From Candidatus Aerophobota bacterium (GTDB taxonomy: Bacteria > Chlamydiota > Chlamydiia > Chlamydiales > GCA-2402025), in assembly GCA_002402025.1 (NCBI GenBank), contig NVUU01000081.1, positions 2,777 through 7,865 of the forward strand: a DNA stretch of 5,089 bases, read 5' to 3'. The position numbers were made by a program, and so were the translations under genes. This document shows positions 1 through 3,142 of the stretch, piece by piece; the first letter of the stretch is position 1, and every line of letters starts with the position of its first letter. Under the pieces are notes generated by a model. It made no database searches. It was not told the DNA's origin and saw only the letters and a program-made list of their open reading frames with translations.

Positions 1-11
1 GGGAAATATTT

Positions 12-62
12 CCAATCTAGAAATAATCGCTACTTGAGTAGATTAATTATTTCTAGAATTGG
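12..62. repeat. Imperfect inverted repeat behind the cold-shock gene; possible terminator
   Basis: The arms CTAGAAATAAT (17-27) and ATTATTTCTAG (46-56) are perfect complements. They are extended outward by CCAAT (12-16) and ATTGG (58-62) with one bulged A at 57. A smaller inner hairpin, CTACTTGAGTAG (30-41), sits in the loop. The repeat begins 14 bases past the stop codon of the leftward cold-shock gene, where a terminator would be expected. No T-run follows on either strand, so it is not a textbook intrinsic terminator. It could also be a small repeat element or a 3' stabilising hairpin. A second perfect palindrome, GGAAATATTTCC, occupies 2-13 and overlaps its left edge. Confidence 0.45.
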
Positions 63-76
63 ATGATTTAGTTGAA

Positions 77-280
77 TTACAGTTTTTTCAGGTTTGATGC
101 AGCTGTCTTACCTTTCTGCTCAGCAGTATCGTAAGATACTTCGTCGCCTTCATCAAGACCTTCAATACCAGACTGCTCTACAGCTGAAATGTGTACGAAT
201 ATGTCCTTTCCACCTTCTTCTGGGGTGATGAAACCATATCCTTTCGTCTGATTAAACCATTTTACTTTTCCTTTAGCCAT
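77..280 (-). CDS. csp: Cold-shock domain protein, CspA family (67 aa)
   Basis: This is a small single-domain cold-shock protein that binds single-stranded RNA and DNA. It acts in the cytoplasm as an RNA chaperone, melting mRNA structure at low temperature or on growth changes. The five-stranded OB fold carries both nucleic-acid motifs: RNP1 as KGYGFI (residues 13-18) and RNP2 as IFVHI (27-31). The MAKGKVKWFN opening is the usual family N-terminus. At 67 residues the length is normal for the family. An in-frame ATG 17 codons upstream exists, but the start at 280 is preferred: it matches the family N-terminus and has a strong ribosome binding site AGAAGGAG (288-295), seven bases away. The gene is divergent from recO. 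Which csp paralogue this is cannot be told from the window. Confidence 0.96.
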   Translation of the reverse strand: MAKGKVKWFNQTKGYGFITPEEGGKDIFVHISAVEQSGIEGLDEGDEVSYDTAEQKGKTAASNLKKL

Positions 281-396
281 ATTATTTCTCCTTCTTTGTA
301 GAATATGGTAGTTCATCGTGTAATTTACCAAAATTACGCAATATAATGAATCTATGCTATCATGAGGCCATCTTAAGTTTCCAGAGTTTAAAGCAA
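281..396. promoter_or_regulatory. Divergent csp/recO promoter region with inverted repeat
   Basis: On the plus strand a perfect TATAAT lies at 342-347, with a weak -35 (TGTAAT, 319-324) 17 bases upstream. This would start recO transcription near 354. On the minus strand TTCATT (345-350) and TAAATT (322-327), 17 bases apart, form a plausible csp promoter with a leader of about 35 bases. The two promoters would overlap: the recO -10 covers part of the csp -35. A perfect 7-base inverted repeat, GTAATTT/AAATTAC with a 4-base gap (320-337), covers the csp -10, so it could be an operator or a leader hairpin. All of these are visual matches to sigma-70/sigma-66 consensus, with no experimental support. 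Confidence 0.45.
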
Positions 397-990
397 ATGA
401 GTGAATTTCATCAGATTGAAGGGGTCATATTAAGGTCCTTTAACTACAAAGAAAAGCAGAAGATCCTCAGTGTTTTTACAAAGGACGGCATTCTCAGCTT
501 CATCACCTATGTGTCTAAAAATAAAGCCAGTGGAGCCTTATGTGAGCCCACATCTTGTGTAAATTTCACCTATTCAAAATCAAGATCTGACCTTCTAAAA
601 GTAAAAGAAATTAATTTGATCAATGCCCATATTTCTTTACGAAATAATTACGAAAAAATCGAATCTGCAAGCAATATTTTGAGATCTCTTGTTAAATCGC
701 AGCTACCTGGAAAGCCATCTCCCTTATTATACCAGTTAACAAAAGTCTATCTAAAGCAGCTTTGCAAAAGTATTTACCCAAAAGGTATAGAAATAAGTTT
801 TCTATTAAAGCTCATGCGCCATGAAGGCCTTCTCTCTTTTGAAAAAGATTCTCCTTTTACAAATGAAGAAACCATCCTTGTAAAAGCCCTCACCTTTACA
901 AAGGATTTTTCACTCCTCGAAGAAATCCATCTTGATGGTATTTTTACAGGTAAGGTAGAGAACCTATTTAATGAAACTGTCAATGTTTAA
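397..990 (+). CDS. recO: DNA repair protein RecO, short form (197 aa)
   Basis: RecO works with RecR in the RecFOR pathway, loading RecA onto SSB-coated single-stranded gaps and annealing complementary strands. The N-terminal OB-fold signature is clear: IEGVILRSFNYKEKQKILSVFT (residues 8-28) fits the family pattern G-[IV]-[VI]-L-R-x(3)-Y-x-E-x(3)-[IL]-L-x(2)-F-T. The central helical part includes ISFLLKLMRHEGLL (133-146), matching the RecO C-terminal helix pattern. At 197 residues it is shorter than the usual 230-250, and it lacks the four-cysteine zinc cluster found in many RecO proteins. A longer reading from the ATG at 346 adds 17 residues, but that ATG overlaps a TATAAT box and the extra residues precede the conserved N-terminus, so 397 is preferred. 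No clear Shine-Dalgarno is visible. The gene ends six bases from the convergent tRNA-Leu gene. Confidence 0.88.
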   Translation: MSEFHQIEGVILRSFNYKEKQKILSVFTKDGILSFITYVSKNKASGALCEPTSCVNFTYSKSRSDLLKVKEINLINAHISLRNNYEKIESASNILRSLVKSQLPGKPSPLLYQLTKVYLKQLCKSIYPKGIEISFLLKLMRHEGLLSFEKDSPFTNEETILVKALTFTKDFSLLEEIHLDGIFTGKVENLFNETVNV

Positions 991-996
991 AAGATA

Positions 997-1084
997 TGCG
1001 AAAAGGGGGACTTGAACCCCCAAGAGGAATGATTACCTCACTACCACCTCAAGGTAGCGCGTCTACCAGTTCCGCCACTTCCGC
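997..1084 (-). tRNA. tRNA-Leu (anticodon GAG)
   Basis: The 88-base minus-strand sequence folds as a class II tRNA. The acceptor stem GCGGAAG pairs with TTTTCGC through two G-U pairs. The D-arm contains a 3-bp GCG/CGC stem and GG in its loop. The anticodon stem CTACC/GGTAG holds the loop TTGAGGT, giving anticodon GAG, which reads CUC and CUU leucine codons. A long variable arm with stem GAGG/CCTC is typical of tRNA-Leu. The T-arm is GGGGG-TTCAAGT-CCCCC. The discriminator base is A, as required for leucine, and CCA is not encoded, so it must be added by CCA transferase. The gene converges on recO with a 6-base gap and no clear terminator between them. The decayed IS end begins only 29 bases upstream of its 5' end. 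Confidence 0.97.
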
Positions 1085-1097
1085 AAATAATCAGGTG

Positions 1098-1252
1098 TGA
1101 TATGGTGATTAATTTGACATCCTCTCCTCCCTAAAGGAAGAAGATTCCTGATTTCTCAGGCTGAAACTAGGTCACCCATTTCAGAGGTTCCTGCTTCGCA
1201 GAGATTACTAACGCATCCTCTCCACAGGCTTAAAATCCCGCATATCCTGCGG
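1098..1252 (-). ncRNA. Possible relic omega/reRNA scaffold of the tnpB element
   Basis: In IS605-type elements the guide RNA of TnpB covers the tnpB 3' end and the right end, and its guide is the flanking DNA just past the element. Here the minus strand offers a series of hairpins: CCGCA/TGCGG (1238-1252), CTGC/GCAG (1191-1201), CTGAAA/TTTCAG (1161-1184), CCTGA-GAAA-TCAGG (1147-1160), and a 9-bp stem with a TTTA loop (1123-1144). The strand matters. The 9-bp stem has two G-U pairs on the minus strand that become A-C mismatches on the plus strand, and the GAAA (GNRA) tetraloop exists only in minus-strand RNA. The nominal guide would be ATTAATCACCATATCA (1113-1098). There is no direct evidence that it is transcribed. 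Confidence 0.35.
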
Positions 1253-1283
1253 TACTTGAGGCCAAGTTTAGCGGACACAAGTT
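1114..1283 (-). mobile_element. Right-end remnant of an IS200/IS605-type (tnpB-bearing) element
   Basis: Read on the minus strand, this stretch has the layout of the 3' end of an IS605/IS1341-type element. It runs from the C-terminal codons of tnpB, through several short hairpins, to an end of the form GAATCTTC...GGAGAGGATGTCAA. The terminal hairpin (1123-1144) and the closing GATGTCAA match the commonly seen right end of such elements, and TCAA is the known right cleavage tetranucleotide of IS608. I therefore place the element boundary at 1114. No left end, no tnpA and no intact tnpB are present, and the limit toward yidD is only where recognisable coding fades. The element is a fossil that cannot move by itself. 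Confidence 0.72.
1167..1283 (-). pseudogene. tnpB: tnpB C-terminal fragment with internal stop
   Basis: TnpB is the RNA-guided nuclease encoded by IS200/IS605 elements. Only its tail is left here. In one minus-strand frame the codons read NLASSTAGYAGF, then an in-frame TAA (1230-1232), then ACGEDALVISAKQEPLKWVT and a TAG stop (1167-1169). The pattern [S/T]-x-x-G-x-x-x-[A/S/C]-x-G-E or ACGD/ACGE, followed by S-x-KQE-P, is what I recall from the variable tail after the zinc ribbon in many TnpB proteins. TAA in place of AAA or CAA would be a single-base nonsense change. The RuvC DED residues and the Cys4 zinc ribbon are absent, and upstream of 1284 the frame has further stops. The fragment is certainly non-functional as a protein. 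Identification rests on remembered motifs, not a search. Confidence 0.68.
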
Positions 1284-1412
1284 TTAAAAACAATTGCCTT
1301 ATATCCTCCATCTTAAGAAAGAGGTTTTACGGCGAAATTTGGATAAAAGCTAAAGTCTTAGTGTGCAAGGGATTTTCTGGAAAAGGGATTGTAGAATCCT
1401 CCCCTCTTCGCT
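1284..1412 (+). other. Non-coding stretch upstream of yidD
   Basis: I see no gene here. It probably holds the yidD promoter, possibly mixed with further decayed IS sequence. The only decent -10 match is TAGAAT (1392-1397), which would start transcription close to the yidD ATG, but it has no recognisable -35. Just before yidD the plus strand is pyrimidine-rich (CCTCCCCTCTTC, 1398-1409), so it offers no Shine-Dalgarno sequence. An open plus-strand frame through 1256-1510 has no family resemblance, and it mostly overlaps the relic and yidD in another frame. Confidence 0.4.
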
Positions 1413-1697
1413 ATGATAGTTCTCATGAAATGGTTACTTCTTGGACTTGTCCACATCTACAGATTCTGCTTATCTCCCTTTGTGGGAAACTGCTGCAGAT
1501 TTTACCCTAGTTGCTCTGAATATTCTCTGATTGCCTTAAAGAGACATGGAGCCATAAAAGGCTCCTATCTGACAGTAAGAAGACTTCTTAGATGCAACCC
1601 CTGGAATGCAGGGGGCGTTGACGAAGTCCCTTTAAACCCGAAAAGACCTGACTCTCGGAATCTCGGTTCTAAGAGTCTAGACTCTAAGGAATCCTGA
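1413..1697 (+). CDS. yidD: Membrane protein insertion efficiency factor YidD (94 aa)
   Basis: YidD is a small membrane-associated protein that assists YidC and Sec in inserting inner-membrane proteins. The conserved core is unmistakable: a hydrophobic amphipathic start (WLLLGLVHIYRFCLSP, residues 7-22), the signature CCRFYPSCSEYSLIALKRHG (27-46), VRRLLRCNPW (55-64), and GGVDEVP (67-73, usually GGxDPVP). The last 20 or so residues are a serine-, lysine- and aspartate-rich tail of low complexity, encoded partly by short direct repeats. The start may instead be the ATG at 1425, since MKWLLL aligns best with the family N-terminus. Neither ATG has a visible ribosome binding site. In many bacteria yidD sits in the rpmH-rnpA-yidC cluster; here, as I recall for Chlamydia (CT_473), it lies near pheT. 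Its last 14 bases overlap the end of the convergent LysM gene. Confidence 0.93.
   Translation: MIVLMKWLLLGLVHIYRFCLSPFVGNCCRFYPSCSEYSLIALKRHGAIKGSYLTVRRLLRCNPWNAGGVDEVPLNPKRPDSRNLGSKSLDSKES
1672..1685. repeat. Perfect 14-bp palindrome at the yidD/LysM gene junction
   Basis: AGAGTCTAGACTCT is a perfect palindrome spanning the 3' end of yidD and the stop codon of the convergent LysM gene. It is flanked by an imperfect direct repeat, GACTCTCGGAATC (1650-1662) and GACTCTAAGGAATC (1680-1693). As a hairpin it gives only five base pairs around a CTAG loop, with no T-run, so it is a weak candidate for a bidirectional terminator. The direct repeats suggest the yidD tail grew by local duplication. Confidence 0.5.
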
Positions 1698-2970
1698 TCT
1701 TCATGCCTGGTTTGATCAGACCGGAAGACTTAAAGCCATTAGCTTTTTTAAGATCTTTGATTGTCACATCGTATTCCTGAGCGATCTTCCATAGAGTTTC
1801 ACCTTTTCTAACTGTATGGTATACAATTTCTTGAGAAGGTCTGACTGTGTCATGCTGTTTGCCGTGAGGCTTCATGTTCACGTCTACTTTCGTTGAGAAG
1901 GTCGGAAGGAATCTCACAAGCGCTTTGTTATGATCGTATGGATATGGCACTTTCTCTCCTGCTATCTCATAAAGCTTGAATCCAGCGGATTTAAGTACCG
2001 CATCAGAACGTGTTGATACGATCAACTCACGAGAAAATATTTCTGCTTTTGGAGTATTTTTATCCATGAGGGATAGAAGATACACAACACTTGCATCGTC
2101 AAGTTTCTCAAGAGCAAAGGCTCTGTCATGGTCAATGAGATATTTTGCTGCAAATCTTGATTTTTTCTGCAGAAGATCCATGAGAAGTCTTCTTTTGTTC
2201 ACCTGAGAAAAATCCTGCGTTTTAGCAAGGTAGAGATAGTAGTTATTCAAAAGCTCCCAGTCTGCATCAAAGGAAATTTGCAGTAGATCATCATATTCTA
2301 GTGTTTTTTCCATGCGATTAAAGAGCATCCAGATGCAGTGGAACTGAGGAGTTAGGTAAAACGCTTCTTTTAGCGTTGTCGGAATATTACTCACATCTCC
2401 AATACGTTGAATCTGGAAATAAAGACCCTGCGCAGTGAGTGGCCAACTCTCTTGGTTTGCAAACTCTACAAGAGCGTCAAAATGTTCGCTTTCAAGGCCC
2501 GCAAAAATTTCAAGTTTAACTCTTTCTCCACCTTCTTTATGGATAAACTCTAATTCTCTTGTTTGTAGGTACGTTCCTGTCAATGCTCTTTGGATATCAA
2601 AGTGGTGAAAGGATACTAGGCAAGCTAGAGAAAAATCTCTTTTGGCATACCCATCTTCTACAAGCTCTTTACTATTGAGCTCAATAAGTAGATCTTCGTA
2701 GCTGTAATTGAAATAATCACATAAAAGCTCAACACCACTTATCGAAACGTAATAAGCCTGTTTTTTCTCTTTTACGGAATAGTTCTTCTGAGGACTTAAC
2801 AATGCCTTGGGACTTGAGTTTTTGAACGTGATCGTGAAAAAAGTCGCAATTAGTCCGATATTCAAAGCACCACTGATGATCAAACCATTTGTCAACCATC
2901 TGTATTTCTTAAACCAGTGATTTTCCGCTTTTGGAAAATTCTCTTCTTTTTCTTCTGTCTTTTTTGCCAT
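1684..2970 (-). CDS. Single-pass membrane protein with C-terminal LysM domain (428 aa)
   Basis: The exact function is unknown. A charged, lysine- and glutamate-rich N-terminus (residues 1-25) is followed by one hydrophobic segment (WLTNGLIISGALNIGLIATFF, 25-45), then a long soluble region, then a LysM domain (383-428: YHTVRKGETLWKIAQEYDVTIKDLKKANG followed by LIKPGMKIRIP). The positive residues before the helix suggest a cytoplasmic N-terminus and a periplasmic body. LysM binds N-acetylglucosamine-containing glycans such as peptidoglycan, so a role at the sparse septal peptidoglycan of chlamydiae is plausible but inferred. Residues 70-360 show no catalytic motif I recognise; they are mostly helical-looking with many aromatics. 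The ribosome binding site AAGGAGT (2979-2985) is good and fixes the start. The gene lies between yidD and pheT, the place of CT_474 in the C. trachomatis order I recall. Homology to CT_474 is not shown here. Confidence 0.88.
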   Translation of the reverse strand: MAKKTEEKEENFPKAENHWFKKYRWLTNGLIISGALNIGLIATFFTITFKNSSPKALLSPQKNYSVKEKKQAYYVSISGVELLCDYFNYSYEDLLIELNSKELVEDGYAKRDFSLACLVSFHHFDIQRALTGTYLQTRELEFIHKEGGERVKLEIFAGLESEHFDALVEFANQESWPLTAQGLYFQIQRIGDVSNIPTTLKEAFYLTPQFHCIWMLFNRMEKTLEYDDLLQISFDADWELLNNYYLYLAKTQDFSQVNKRRLLMDLLQKKSRFAAKYLIDHDRAFALEKLDDASVVYLLSLMDKNTPKAEIFSRELIVSTRSDAVLKSAGFKLYEIAGEKVPYPYDHNKALVRFLPTFSTKVDVNMKPHGKQHDTVRPSQEIVYHTVRKGETLWKIAQEYDVTIKDLKKANGFKSSGLIKPGMKIRIP

Positions 2971-3142
2971 GCTTCAACACTCCTTAAAAAGAAGGCAGAC
3001 CAAGTAGCCGCACTTCTAGCAAACATCCCTAAATTTGCATTTTAAACAAATTTTTCACCTTTCTTCAATAGATAAAATCTGTTACATTACAACTCTACTA
3101 CATAACCCCTGAAGTTTTTATTTGTAAACAGCTTATAAAATT
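2971..3142. promoter_or_regulatory. Divergent promoter region between the LysM gene and pheT
   Basis: On the minus strand TTGAAG (3063-3068) and TAAAAT (3039-3044), 18 bases apart, are a good sigma-70/sigma-66-type promoter for the LysM gene. They give a leader of about 60 bases ending in the AAGGAGT ribosome binding site (2979-2985). For pheT the plus strand offers TAAAAT (3073-3078) with a T-rich, poor -35 (TTTTTC, 3051-3056). A TATAAA at 3134-3139 is too close to the pheT ATG to serve it unless the message is leaderless or nearly so. No convincing Shine-Dalgarno precedes pheT. No riboswitch or T-box structure is evident. Confidence 0.5.

Noticed and set aside
281..331. Extended csp start at 331
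   Set aside because: The ATG at 280 has a strong ribosome binding site, and its product begins with the family-typical MAKGKVKWFN.
346..396. Extended recO start at 346
   Set aside because: The ATG overlaps a perfect TATAAT box, and the added 17 residues precede the conserved RecO N-terminus.
774..983. Minus-strand open frame inside recO
   Set aside because: It lies fully antisense to recO, is serine/arginine-rich as expected of a shadow frame, and has no recognisable motif.
1256..1510. Plus-strand open frame of 84 codons opening in the IS relic and running into yidD
   Set aside because: It overlaps the tnpB remnant and the yidD coding region in another frame, has no family resemblance, and has no ribosome binding site.
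1976..2206. Plus-strand open frame inside the LysM gene
   Set aside because: It is antisense to a well-supported gene with a good ribosome binding site, and has no domain.
3134..3139. TATAAA as the pheT -10 box
   Set aside because: It lies three bases before the only possible ATG, so transcription would start at or past the start codon.
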